Below the pieces are notes generated by a model that had not been told where the DNA came from, did not search any database, and saw only the letters and a program-made list of their open reading frames with translations. A stretch of DNA of 11,412 nucleotides, taken from contig JAFXEA010000392.1 of the NCBI GenBank assembly GCA_017521065.1, positions 1 through 11,412 on the forward strand, given 5' to 3'. Of the stretch, positions 1 through 7,153 are shown piece after piece. This DNA comes from Kiritimatiellia bacterium. Lineage in GTDB: Bacteria > Verrucomicrobiota > Kiritimatiellia > RFP12 > UBA1067. The translations under genes were made by a program, and so were the position numbers. The stretch's first letter is position 1. Every line of letters begins with the position of its first letter.

Positions 1-186
1 CGGCATGTTCAGGTATTCCGGTTCGGATTCCCACACCCGTCCGGTGCGCTTATCGGCGACCGAGAAGGCTGCATTCGAACTTGAAACCACTATCGCAAGT
101 TCATCAGACTCAATCCTGTAGTCAGCCTTAACGGAGAAAAGCGGCAGGGACAAAGCCGCCGCCGCAAAGAATGTTTTGGATATCAT
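1..186 (-). CDS. Secreted protein, N-terminal fragment, DUF5696-like (partial)
   Basis: Only the first 62 codons are inside the window; the gene runs off the left end. It starts at the ATG at 186, with a good Shine-Dalgarno (AAGGTGAT) 5 nt upstream. The protein begins with a short basic n-region and an Ala/Leu-rich stretch (MISKTFFAAAALSLPLFSVKA), a clear Sec signal peptide probably cleaved after residue 20 or 21. The mature start contains IESDELAIVVSS and then FSVADKRTGRVWESEPEY. Short strands ending in DKRTGxVW are typical of the N-terminal part of DUF5696-type and related glycosidase-like extracellular proteins; that assignment is by memory of the motif and is tentative. Only 4 nt separate it from the stop of the giant secreted protein, so the two are translationally close and almost certainly co-transcribed. 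Function is unknown; a role in carbohydrate handling is inferred from the neighbours. Confidence 0.7.
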   Translation of the reverse strand, partial: MISKTFFAAAALSLPLFSVKADYRIESDELAIVVSSSNAAFSVADKRTGRVWESEPEYLNMP

Positions 187-190
187 AGTA

Positions 191-3100
191 TCACCTTACC
201 GTAACAACCGTTCCGAGACTTTTCACCTCGAGAACCACCGTACCGCCGTTTTGCGAAATCACCGCCTTGCGGGATCCTCCGTTTACAAGATTGAGCGTCC
301 AACTCGTTTCCGAAGCGATTTCTCCGCCTTTGATCAGCGGATAGGTGCCAACCTTCATGCCATCCGCAAACGAGACATTGGCAGTACAGGCCGCCGGGAA
401 CGAAATCGCCGCCGCCCCCATGTCGACAGCGCCAGACACCGAACCGTCACCATTGACCGTGAAATCGAATGCGCTCTCACCGAATGCCGCCGCGCCGGCG
501 AACTGCGCATCGAACTTCGGCATCTGTTCCTTCGACGCGATCGTTACCGAGCCGCTGCCTGTCAGCGTCATATTTGTCGATACTGAATATCCATCACGTG
601 CCACTCCAAGCCACTTCCACATAAGATACGCTTCAATGGATTTACGTGCATCATCCTCAAGCACCCTATCATAAACAATAATCTCGCCCTGTACCTCTCC
701 AGCATCTACTTTGTCTTCAATTAAATCGAGATACTTGTAATATCCGAAAGTCCCCAACGTGAAATTCCTGTTGCCTACGGCTGTGAGAAGTTCAGGACGT
801 CCCTGAAACCCTTCAACAGCACCATCAATCTTCCGTCCGTCAAGATAAGTGGCACCTCCATCAGCAAAAATCGAAGCTGTGGTTTCCCTCCATACCGGCA
901 ATCCCGGATCCGGAGACATGCTCGGCCACTGAGTCAGGCGAGGGACAAGGTCACCTGTGCCACCCACCGCCGAAAGGAACGGAGTACCGCCGCCCTTGAC
1001 GGAATCCTGAACCAGAAACACCGTCCTTGCAGAAAGCGGCACTACCGTGTTGTTAAGGGTCGGAAGCTTGTTCAACCGCATCGTACGCCCATAATTGTAA
1101 CCCTTCTCATCCCAGAAATTATATGGAGAATAGTCCAGCCATTTACGGGATGGTCCAAAACCGCGCGATTCCCTGATCACTAACGGAGGGCGTCCACTGT
1201 TGTTGAGCACTGGAGCACCGTCTTCATCGCCGCGCATTCTGTCGAGAATGTAATTGACCTTCCCTGCATTGTCTGCTATCGTATCTGAAGCTTCTGGATC
1301 GAACCATGCGAGCGGAGCTGTGCCCCATACAACACTATCTCCCGGCGGCAAAGGCTCTTCCGATATGACAATCGACTTGCCATTCAGATCGACAGAACCA
1401 GAAAACGATCCAGAAACAGCAAAATCATCTTTCAGAACAACTGATCCATTTCCTGTAATACGCAGTTCTGGCAAAGAAGTGTCATCTTTGTAATCCTTGA
1501 TAAGCCCCCACTTTTCAGCCAGGTACTTCTCTGCGGCGATGCGCTCTTCAGCCGTTGGAGTCGTGGAGAAGAACAACACTTCCCCGTAATTCTGGCCCTT
1601 CGTATTGCTTGTTGTACCGACCGCATTGTTGAAGCCCAAACCATGGACAACAGCGCCAGACGTATCTATCGACAGAATCTCCCAGCCACCGCTCAAACCG
1701 CGCTTGGACGGATCGACCGTTTCTCCATTGACCCAAGTTGCAATATCCCCATTTGCGAATATTGGGTTGGTGACAGGTATTCGATCATTTGTGTTACCTA
1801 TTTCTCCGCCACGCTGAAAATATCCGCTTTCATTTCCAATGACAGCTTTTCCACCTCCAAACTGGCTGCCGAAAACCATTATTACAAAAGCCGGTCTGAA
1901 ATATCCATAGCCTTCTGTATCGCTCTTGACAATCCTCAAACGGCGATTACCCAGTCCATCGTACACCATCGACAGAAAGCTGAGATTATTCATAGCATTG
2001 GTAACAAGAATAGGCCAGGTCGAAACCGTATCACTTTGTTTGAACAGCTTTACAGATCCTTGTCCGTCTCTTGCATCAACCATTGTTCCAACTGTTGGAT
2101 ACGTGGCATTTCTCACCCATAGATCGTTTGCTACTGTTATTTTATACTCATTCGTTAATGTTGCCGTTTCAAGTTTTGACGGATCTATCCAGAAAACAAC
2201 CTTGTCGCGCCAATTGTGTTCAATCCTTGACACTGCAAGACTTCCACCTTCCATTCTTATGTTGCTTTTGCCTGCGTTCGCAACGGAGACCGATGCATCA
2301 ACACCTTCTGGCACCGTCACTTGAACATTTTCAGGCACATTGGCATATGTGACACCATTCTTTGCAACAAGTTTATATACACCTGTCGCAGGCACATCAA
2401 AATCAAGGAAGTCCACCGATTCAGACGAAGCCGAGCGCACATACACGTTGCGCCCATTTGAACGGGTAAGAACAAACACATCAGAACGAGATGCAAAATC
2501 ATCAGGAAGCGAAAGTTTGAGGGTTTCATTTCCATCGGCAACCAAAGTTTCCCCGACCGCAATAGAAGGAAACATCACTGTCGTCTTCTCATATCCGCCG
2601 CCGCTTATCGACACATTGCCTGTCTTTGATGCAATCGAAACCGTACCCGACTTCTCGCCGGGAAAGGCAAGTGAAGCAGAACCAGATTCCGGACCAACCA
2701 ACGCGCCTATGGTTGTTGCATAGCCATCTTCCGCGTTGTATCCAAGCTCAACTGCACTTCCGTCACACAGCGTCATCGTAACAGCTCCGCCAAAGGAGGC
2801 GTTGCCGAACTGAAGCGTTGTATTGGGGCGTTCACACGAAACGTGTCCGGAAAAGCCGGAGGCATCAGCTACTTTTGTCCAATAACCGTCTTTTGTTTCC
2901 GTATAACGCAAAGTACCCGTGCCTGTAATCGATCCTGAGAAGGTTAGGTTGTGGCTTCTCATATTCAGCACACCACCTCCAGAAATACAAATTGGATTAC
3001 GAAGGGTGTGTCCAGAATAGCCGGCTTGTTCGAAGTATTTTTCCGGCTGAGCCTTTCTGAGTATTACGACCAGCTCCGACCCCGCTCCGACGGAAACTGG

Positions 3101-3766
3101 AGTTGTTGTTGCAGGGAACACATCAGTTTCATATATCCACATCTGACGGTTTTCAAGCGTAAAAACACCGTCTTTTATCATGGACTCGATGATCTTGCTG
3201 TTTTTCTGGGCAACACACGGCAAAGCGTCTGCATCAAGCTTCCACGGCGTTGACACAGGCAGTTTCCACTCCAGCACATGCCCGACAAGAATAAGACCCT
3301 CCGGACTCTGATAAGCTACATTATCTGAATCACGATATTCGATATTCTCAATTCCTGCCGGCGGGGCATAGTTACCATCGACACCATTTTCATTTCCAAC
3401 TCGCAATGAATCGCGCCCTTTGACAACCAACTTGCCCTTCCCTTCTACAGACGCACCGTTTTCAAGGGTAAATTCCTTGCCCTCTATAGCGGTGAGGTCA
3501 AGCGTCACGGTACCGTTCGTGGCGATGATGCCGAAACATGCGAAGCCCGAATCGGTTCCTTCTGCGTATGCGACCTTGATCGTTGCATCGCCTGCAAAAT
3601 CCAATACGGTACTTTGGTTGTTGCCATACTCAACGCCACCGACGGAAAACTTTCCGTTCGAAACTCCGGACACGGAAATCTCCGTCCCGTCAGGAACCTG
3701 ATATACAGCAGACTGCGCGCAAAATGCAGTTACGCACAACACACACGACACAATGATTTTAGACAT
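191..3766 (-). CDS. Giant secreted protein with two LamG/concanavalin-like modules
   Basis: 1191 residues from the ATG at 3766. This start is preferred over an in-frame ATG at 3793 because AGGAG lies 6 nt upstream of it and a Sec signal peptide follows directly (MSKIIVSCVLCVTAFCAQSA, probably cleaved at AQSA/VY). The N-terminal half (about 21-510) is Gly/Ser/Thr-rich beta-strand sequence of the autotransporter-passenger or beta-helix kind (GSITGTGTLRY, ASGFSGHVSC). Two related modules follow, at about 522-755 and 814-1052. Each opens with a W-(I/F)-D-P motif and closes with an aliphatic strand (EVLFFSTT or EIIVYDRV) and a helix of type ExYLxxKW. This is the usual outline of LamG/concanavalin-A-like jelly-roll domains in such proteins. 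Each is followed by a GxGSV linker strand. The C-terminus (VVTVR) has no membrane anchor, LPXTG or PEP-CTERM signal. A role in binding glycans or forming a surface layer is inferred; no catalytic motif was recognised. It sits downstream of its own promoter-like site and directly before the secreted protein at the left edge. Confidence 0.85.
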   Translation of the reverse strand: MSKIIVSCVLCVTAFCAQSAVYQVPDGTEISVSGVSNGKFSVGGVEYGNNQSTVLDFAGDATIKVAYAEGTDSGFACFGIIATNGTVTLDLTAIEGKEFTLENGASVEGKGKLVVKGRDSLRVGNENGVDGNYAPPAGIENIEYRDSDNVAYQSPEGLILVGHVLEWKLPVSTPWKLDADALPCVAQKNSKIIESMIKDGVFTLENRQMWIYETDVFPATTTPVSVGAGSELVVILRKAQPEKYFEQAGYSGHTLRNPICISGGGVLNMRSHNLTFSGSITGTGTLRYTETKDGYWTKVADASGFSGHVSCERPNTTLQFGNASFGGAVTMTLCDGSAVELGYNAEDGYATTIGALVGPESGSASLAFPGEKSGTVSIASKTGNVSISGGGYEKTTVMFPSIAVGETLVADGNETLKLSLPDDFASRSDVFVLTRSNGRNVYVRSASSESVDFLDFDVPATGVYKLVAKNGVTYANVPENVQVTVPEGVDASVSVANAGKSNIRMEGGSLAVSRIEHNWRDKVVFWIDPSKLETATLTNEYKITVANDLWVRNATYPTVGTMVDARDGQGSVKLFKQSDTVSTWPILVTNAMNNLSFLSMVYDGLGNRRLRIVKSDTEGYGYFRPAFVIMVFGSQFGGGKAVIGNESGYFQRGGEIGNTNDRIPVTNPIFANGDIATWVNGETVDPSKRGLSGGWEILSIDTSGAVVHGLGFNNAVGTTSNTKGQNYGEVLFFSTTPTAEERIAAEKYLAEKWGLIKDYKDDTSLPELRITGNGSVVLKDDFAVSGSFSGSVDLNGKSIVISEEPLPPGDSVVWGTAPLAWFDPEASDTIADNAGKVNYILDRMRGDEDGAPVLNNSGRPPLVIRESRGFGPSRKWLDYSPYNFWDEKGYNYGRTMRLNKLPTLNNTVVPLSARTVFLVQDSVKGGGTPFLSAVGGTGDLVPRLTQWPSMSPDPGLPVWRETTASIFADGGATYLDGRKIDGAVEGFQGRPELLTAVGNRNFTLGTFGYYKYLDLIEDKVDAGEVQGEIIVYDRVLEDDARKSIEAYLMWKWLGVARDGYSVSTNMTLTGSGSVTIASKEQMPKFDAQFAGAAAFGESAFDFTVNGDGSVSGAVDMGAAAISFPAACTANVSFADGMKVGTYPLIKGGEIASETSWTLNLVNGGSRKAVISQNGGTVVLEVKSLGTVVTVR

Positions 3767-3808
3767 ACTTTCTCCTGTTTCTCGAAGACACAATCCTACG
3801 AGGAGAGA

Positions 3809-3835
3809 AAGATACCAAAATCATTTTTTTTTCAA
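3809..3835 (-). promoter_or_regulatory. Promoter of the giant secreted protein gene, A-tract type
   Basis: On the minus strand: TTGAAA (3835-3830) as -35, a run of nine A in total beginning inside that box, then TGATTTTGG, then TATCTT (3814-3809) as an extended -10 (TGG-TATCTT). The spacer is 15 bp. The predicted start lies near 3802, giving a leader of about 36 nt to the ATG at 3766. Nearly the same sequence occurs upstream of the glycosidase gene (6970-6997), which is the main reason to believe it is functional. It lies between the stop of the oxidoreductase gene (3870) and the giant gene. Confidence 0.55.
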
Positions 3836-3856
3836 GCAAAATCTTTATCTTGGCGC

Positions 3857-3868
3857 TTTCGGGCGAAA
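3857..3868. promoter_or_regulatory. Perfect 12-bp palindrome (TTTCG-GG-CGAAA), operator candidate
   Basis: The two 5-base arms are exact reverse complements around GG. The site lies 1 nt beyond the stop codon of the FAD oxidoreductase gene, and its centre is 27.5 bp upstream of the -35 box of the next promoter. It shares the core CGGGCG with the palindrome upstream of the glycosidase promoter (7008-7021). It could be an operator, or a weak hairpin at the end of the oxidoreductase transcript; no T-run follows directly. Confidence 0.3.
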
Positions 3869-3869
3869 T

Positions 3870-5234
3870 TCAGCATCCGAGATTTTTGCAGATTGCCTCA
3901 GCCACACCCACGCCCATGCCAATCGCCGTTCCTGTTATACGGTAGCTTGATTGCGGCATGAAGTCGCCTGATATGCAGCGCCCGGCCATGTAAAGGTTGT
4001 CAATATCCCTGGACTGGCAGGATCTGAGCGGAATCTGGTACGGCTTGATCCGTCTGGCAATTGGAGACCCAGCCGGGACCTTATTGTTCATCGCCTTTGA
4101 AACGGCATGCAGGTCAATCCCAAACGAACAGGTGCAAAGCGCATCCTCAAACTTGCGCCCGGCAAAACAGTCTTCGAGCGTCAGCGTATATTTCCCGTGG
4201 AGCCTGCGCGCCCTGCGGTGCCAGAGACGCTCCGCCGAAAAGACGATGCGCAGCCCCTTCCATGCATCCCCGCCCTTGCTGACAAGCGCGTCCGTCATAT
4301 TGAATATCTCCCTGCGGGCCCGCAGCGTAGCCTCCGTGATTGCATCCGCGTCATCCACCGGAACATCGTATTCGTGATTTCCCATGAATGCGAAAAGCCC
4401 CTTGTTTATGCGGAACATGGTAGGATGTCCATACGATGGCGTAATTCCGACCTTGTTCAAAGCCGCAAGCAGCTCCAGCTTGGAATTCACGATGCGTTTT
4501 CCGTTCTCGTCAAAATTGTCCGGATGGTTGGTGAGGTAGCGCGATATGCCGCTTTCATCGGGTATCGCAAGCAGCGCGATCAGCGACGCCGGTTGCTCCG
4601 GATCTCCGGGATCATCGCCGCCGACATCGAATCCGCATCCGGAAAGCGCACCGAGATCGCCGTCACCGGTGCAATCCACAAAATACTTTGCGAGCCACGC
4701 TTCCCGGCCTTTCTTGGACTCCGTGACAACAGCCTCGATCCTCCGTCCGGAAGCATCCTTCACAACCCCGGCTACAGATGTGTGAAGACGTATCCGCATT
4801 CCGGCCTCGATGCACATTTCCTCGCACACAAGCTTCATGTATTCAGGCTCATATATCAAGCTGAAACCGTTGGCTTTGGGGCGGCGGTGCTGAATGGCGC
4901 CATACTTTTCGAGCCGTCTCTGGATCTCCTTGTCAAAATCGCTCTTGTTGATGCCGATAAAACAGGAAAGCATTCCGCTCGTCCATATGCCGCCGAGGCA
5001 TCCCTGAGCCTCAAGAAGAACAACCTTCGCTCCCTTTCTCGCCGCCGTCACAGCAGCGGCAATTCCGGCAGGCCCGCCTCCGGCAACAAGCACGTCACAG
5101 CTCCCTGCGACGGGAACATCACGCGCCGACTCCTTCACTAAGGCAACATTCTTCTCTTCGCCTGCAGCGCGCCCCGCAACAACCGCAGACGATGCGGCGA
5201 CTGCGCTTCCAAAGAAACTTCTTCTTGTCAACAT
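3870..5234 (-). CDS. Tat-exported FAD-dependent oxidoreductase (FAD_oxidored, PF12831-like)
   Basis: 454 residues, a normal length for this family. The N-terminus LTRRSFFGSAVAASSAVVAG is a twin-arginine signal (R4, R5, followed by Phe and a mild hydrophobic stretch), so the protein is expected to be exported folded with its cofactor. The Rossmann dinucleotide site is VAGGGPAGIAAAV (about 50-62), ending at an acidic residue in VVLLEAQGCLGG (71-82). DCTGDGDLGALSGC (187-200) and the C-terminal YMAGRCISGDFMPQSSYRIT (415-434) are the second and third FAD-contact motifs typical of PF12831 proteins. The segment RLWHRRARRLHGKYTLT (336-352) replaces the commoner RESRRIxGEY stretch and is more basic than usual. 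The start is fixed by GGAGG 5 nt upstream of the ATG. It lies 48 nt after the GH31-type gene with no clear terminator between, so the two probably form one operon. The substrate is unknown; oxidation of a sugar or glycan-derived compound is only inferred. Confidence 0.88.
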   Translation of the reverse strand: MLTRRSFFGSAVAASSAVVAGRAAGEEKNVALVKESARDVPVAGSCDVLVAGGGPAGIAAAVTAARKGAKVVLLEAQGCLGGIWTSGMLSCFIGINKSDFDKEIQRRLEKYGAIQHRRPKANGFSLIYEPEYMKLVCEEMCIEAGMRIRLHTSVAGVVKDASGRRIEAVVTESKKGREAWLAKYFVDCTGDGDLGALSGCGFDVGGDDPGDPEQPASLIALLAIPDESGISRYLTNHPDNFDENGKRIVNSKLELLAALNKVGITPSYGHPTMFRINKGLFAFMGNHEYDVPVDDADAITEATLRARREIFNMTDALVSKGGDAWKGLRIVFSAERLWHRRARRLHGKYTLTLEDCFAGRKFEDALCTCSFGIDLHAVSKAMNNKVPAGSPIARRIKPYQIPLRSCQSRDIDNLYMAGRCISGDFMPQSSYRITGTAIGMGVGVAEAICKNLGC

Positions 5235-5282
5235 AAGACCTCCGTTTATAATGTATTGATTACTGAATTACGATTGCCATCC

Positions 5283-6941
5283 TCACAAACGCTCATAATG
5301 CGGCAATCGGGAAAGCGGCACCTTCTCCAAAAGCAATGTCCGAGGACCTTCAATGACCTCACCGAGGTCGTCACGCCAGCGTCCCGCCGGCAATTCAACC
5401 GTCGCTGAATCATCCTCTTGCACAACTGGCGCCACAAGATAGCGCGAACCGAGCATAAACTGCTGCATCTTGCGGTCAAACCCCTGATGGGGGAACTGAT
5501 ACTCCATAGACCGGAACACAGGCTCTCCGGTTTTTGCGGCGTCCGCCGCACATTCAAGTATGTATGGGGCGAAACGGCAGTGCAATTCCGCAAACTTGCG
5601 GCAATGATCGAGATTCTCCTTTGAAAGGACCTTCCAAGGCGCAAGCGAAAACTGCATCATCGGCATCAGCGCCTGCAGCGCACACGAACGCACAAAAAGT
5701 TTCTGGTCTATCGTGAATCCGCTTGGGGGATAGCTGCCGCAGTTTCCGCCGCCTATCATATCCGCCACGGTAAATGCATAGCCGCAAAGCCCTGCGGCCT
5801 CCATTTCCGGAATGATGTCCCGCAAATCCTTCCACCTGTGCAGTTTGTCCATCAGACGCAAAACGAGCGGCTTGCCGCCGCACTTGTAACAGCTGCGGAT
5901 TTCGTTGTAGGGGAACTGTGCGGCGACCCGTCCATACTCTTCTATGTAATCGACACCTGTCTGTTCCGGACGATAGAAGCGGACATCCACGTCAGGTGCG
6001 AACAAGTGCTGGTCTCCGGCGTCGAATTTCAAACCGTCTATGCCATACTTGGAGAGGAACGTCTCAAGCTCATTTACGTAATAGTCTCGACCCTTCGGGT
6101 TGGTCAGATCATACACCGCCGATATGCCGCTCCACCAGCGAACAACCGCCGCGCCCGTCCCCTTCTTCTGATGGCAGAGCAGATCAAGCGCAGCTGTCTT
6201 CTTATGGTACCGCAAACGCTTGTACTCGCGCGAATCCGGCGAAACGAAATGGGCGGTCCACACAAGCGACTTCCACCCCTTATCGCGTATTTTCGCAAAC
6301 ATTCGCTTCGGATCGGGAAAATCCGTATCAACAAACGAATAGCAGCCCTGATGCGGCATATAGCCGCCGTCCATCATATAGACACCGCACGGAAAACCGT
6401 TATCGGAGATCTCTTCCGTATAATCCTCAACCGTCTTCTGGGTGGTGCCGCGGATATACAGCTCTATCCAGTTGTTGAACTGCGGCTTCTCGAAAAACTC
6501 CGCCGGCGGCATACGGCCGTCGGCACGGAAGTGGCGGCTTGAAGCAGCCCGGAATGCATCGCGCAGAGTCTTGCCTGCGGAGACTGGCTTCACCTGCTCA
6601 TATGACGAGATGAGAGTAAGCACATTGTTTGTGACAATGAACGAGAACGGCCGTTCGCTCCACACGTAACGTCCCGCGCTTGATACGAGAAGCGGAGCGG
6701 TTGCGCATCCGAAGTTGTCCCTTTCCAGATCAAGCGCCTTCTTCATGTTGACGTACGGCTGGTTTTCGCCGTTGGATACAAAAGCGCCTCGCCACATCTC
6801 GCCCTCAAGCAATGGATTATGGGTGGTATATTCCGCTCCTGACACAGGCAAAGCAACCCAAATGCAGACAAAAAGCATCACGCAAACACTGCATTCATGC
6901 AATCTGCCTATGATTCTCTCGGGAACTTTTCCAGATATCAT
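5283..6941 (-). CDS. Secreted GH31-type alpha-glycosidase
   Basis: 552 residues from the ATG at 6941. A GTG directly before it (6944) could also serve, but AAAGGA lies 7 nt from the ATG. The signal peptide has a hydrophobic core CVMLFVCIWVALPVSGA (about 20-36). A beta-rich N-terminal domain (about 40-140) precedes a TIM barrel opening with PQFNNWIELYI, followed by NGFPCGVYMMDGGY and DFPDPKRMFAKI. These are typical of GH31 enzymes. DGLKFDAGD fits the family's nucleophile loop (Asp about 307), and FTVADMIGGG fits the acid/base loop (Asp about 394). A short C-terminal beta domain (about 500-552, LVAPVV then LPAGRWRD) completes the usual architecture. KFDAGD and DMIGGG recall the MYORG/alpha-galactosidase-like branch rather than classical alpha-glucosidases, but substrate specificity cannot be read from this. 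It leads the operon with the FAD oxidoreductase and has its own promoter-like site (6970-6997). Hydrolysis of an alpha-linked glycan outside the cytoplasm is the likely role. Confidence 0.87.
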   Translation of the reverse strand: MISGKVPERIIGRLHECSVCVMLFVCIWVALPVSGAEYTTHNPLLEGEMWRGAFVSNGENQPYVNMKKALDLERDNFGCATAPLLVSSAGRYVWSERPFSFIVTNNVLTLISSYEQVKPVSAGKTLRDAFRAASSRHFRADGRMPPAEFFEKPQFNNWIELYIRGTTQKTVEDYTEEISDNGFPCGVYMMDGGYMPHQGCYSFVDTDFPDPKRMFAKIRDKGWKSLVWTAHFVSPDSREYKRLRYHKKTAALDLLCHQKKGTGAAVVRWWSGISAVYDLTNPKGRDYYVNELETFLSKYGIDGLKFDAGDQHLFAPDVDVRFYRPEQTGVDYIEEYGRVAAQFPYNEIRSCYKCGGKPLVLRLMDKLHRWKDLRDIIPEMEAAGLCGYAFTVADMIGGGNCGSYPPSGFTIDQKLFVRSCALQALMPMMQFSLAPWKVLSKENLDHCRKFAELHCRFAPYILECAADAAKTGEPVFRSMEYQFPHQGFDRKMQQFMLGSRYLVAPVVQEDDSATVELPAGRWRDDLGEVIEGPRTLLLEKVPLSRLPHYERL

Positions 6942-6969
6942 CACCCCATCCTTTCTTTAGGTGGACGTA

Positions 6970-6997
6970 ATGATACCAAAATGATTTTTTTTTTCAA
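6970..6997 (-). promoter_or_regulatory. Promoter of the GH31-type gene, A-tract type
   Basis: On the minus strand: TTGAAA (6997-6992), a run of ten A in total beginning inside that box, then TCATTTTGG, then TATCAT (6975-6970) as an extended -10 with TG one base upstream. The spacer is 16 bp. The predicted start is near 6963, about 22 nt before the ATG at 6941, and AAAGGA lies within the leader. It is nearly identical to the promoter at 3809-3835, apart from one base in the T(C/G)ATTTTGG part, one A in the tract and the end of the -10. Confidence 0.6.
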
Positions 6998-7007
6998 TAC
7001 AAATATG

Positions 7008-7021
7008 GACGCGGGCGCGTC
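7008..7021. promoter_or_regulatory. Perfect 14-bp palindrome (GACGCG-GG-CGCGTC), operator candidate
   Basis: The 6-base arms are exact reverse complements around GG, and the site is GC-rich within an AT-rich intergenic stretch. Its centre is 17.5 bp upstream of the -35 box of the GH31 promoter, a position suited to an activator. As RNA it could form a short hairpin, but no T-run follows on either strand. The core CGGGCG is shared with the site at 3857-3868. Confidence 0.35.
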
Positions 7022-7063
7022 ATCATTAAAGCACTGATTTCTCTTTCAGCTTCATTGTTTGAC

Positions 7064-7102
7064 AACATACCAAACCGCTGAAAATTTCTCCTTATACCAA
7101 AA
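7064..7102 (-). promoter_or_regulatory. Two further TTTGGTAT extended -10-like elements
   Basis: TTTTGGTATAAG (7102-7091) and TTTGGTATGTT (7074-7064), 27 bp apart, match the extended -10 part of the two A-tract promoters. Neither has a convincing -35; the best for the first is GGAACA at 18 bp. They could be weak or alternative starts for the GH31 operon, or degenerate copies. They lie between the NusG-family gene and the GH31-type gene, in a 212-nt stretch that holds no gene I can support. Confidence 0.3.
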
Positions 7103-7113
7103 CAAAACGGTCA

Positions 7114-7127
7114 CTGTTCCTGAACAG
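7114..7127. promoter_or_regulatory. Perfect palindrome CTGTTC-(CT)-GAACAG downstream of the NusG-family gene
   Basis: The 6-base arms are exact reverse complements. The site begins 26 nt past the stop codon of the NusG-family gene. On the minus strand it is followed after 6 nt by TTTTGTTTT, so it could be a weak intrinsic terminator with a short stem, or a dimer-binding operator. The sequence alone does not decide between them. Confidence 0.35.
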
Positions 7128-7153
7128 AAGAAGACACTATCGGAATATAAAGC

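Noticed and set aside
3767..3793. Upstream ATG (3793) as the start of the giant secreted protein
   Set aside because: The nine extra codons cover the Shine-Dalgarno of the ATG at 3766 and would spoil the signal-peptide start.
4107..5141. Long plus-strand open frame (344 codons) opposite the FAD oxidoreductase gene
   Set aside because: It is antisense to a gene with clear FAD motifs, has no recognisable domain and is rich in Arg, Ser and His in the way shadow frames of GC-rich genes are.
6994..7068. 24-residue minus-strand ORF (MLSNNEAEREIS...) before the GH31-type gene
   Set aside because: The nearest AGGAG is about 19 nt from the ATG, its stop lies inside the promoter -35 box, and it spans the palindrome; no support beyond an open frame.
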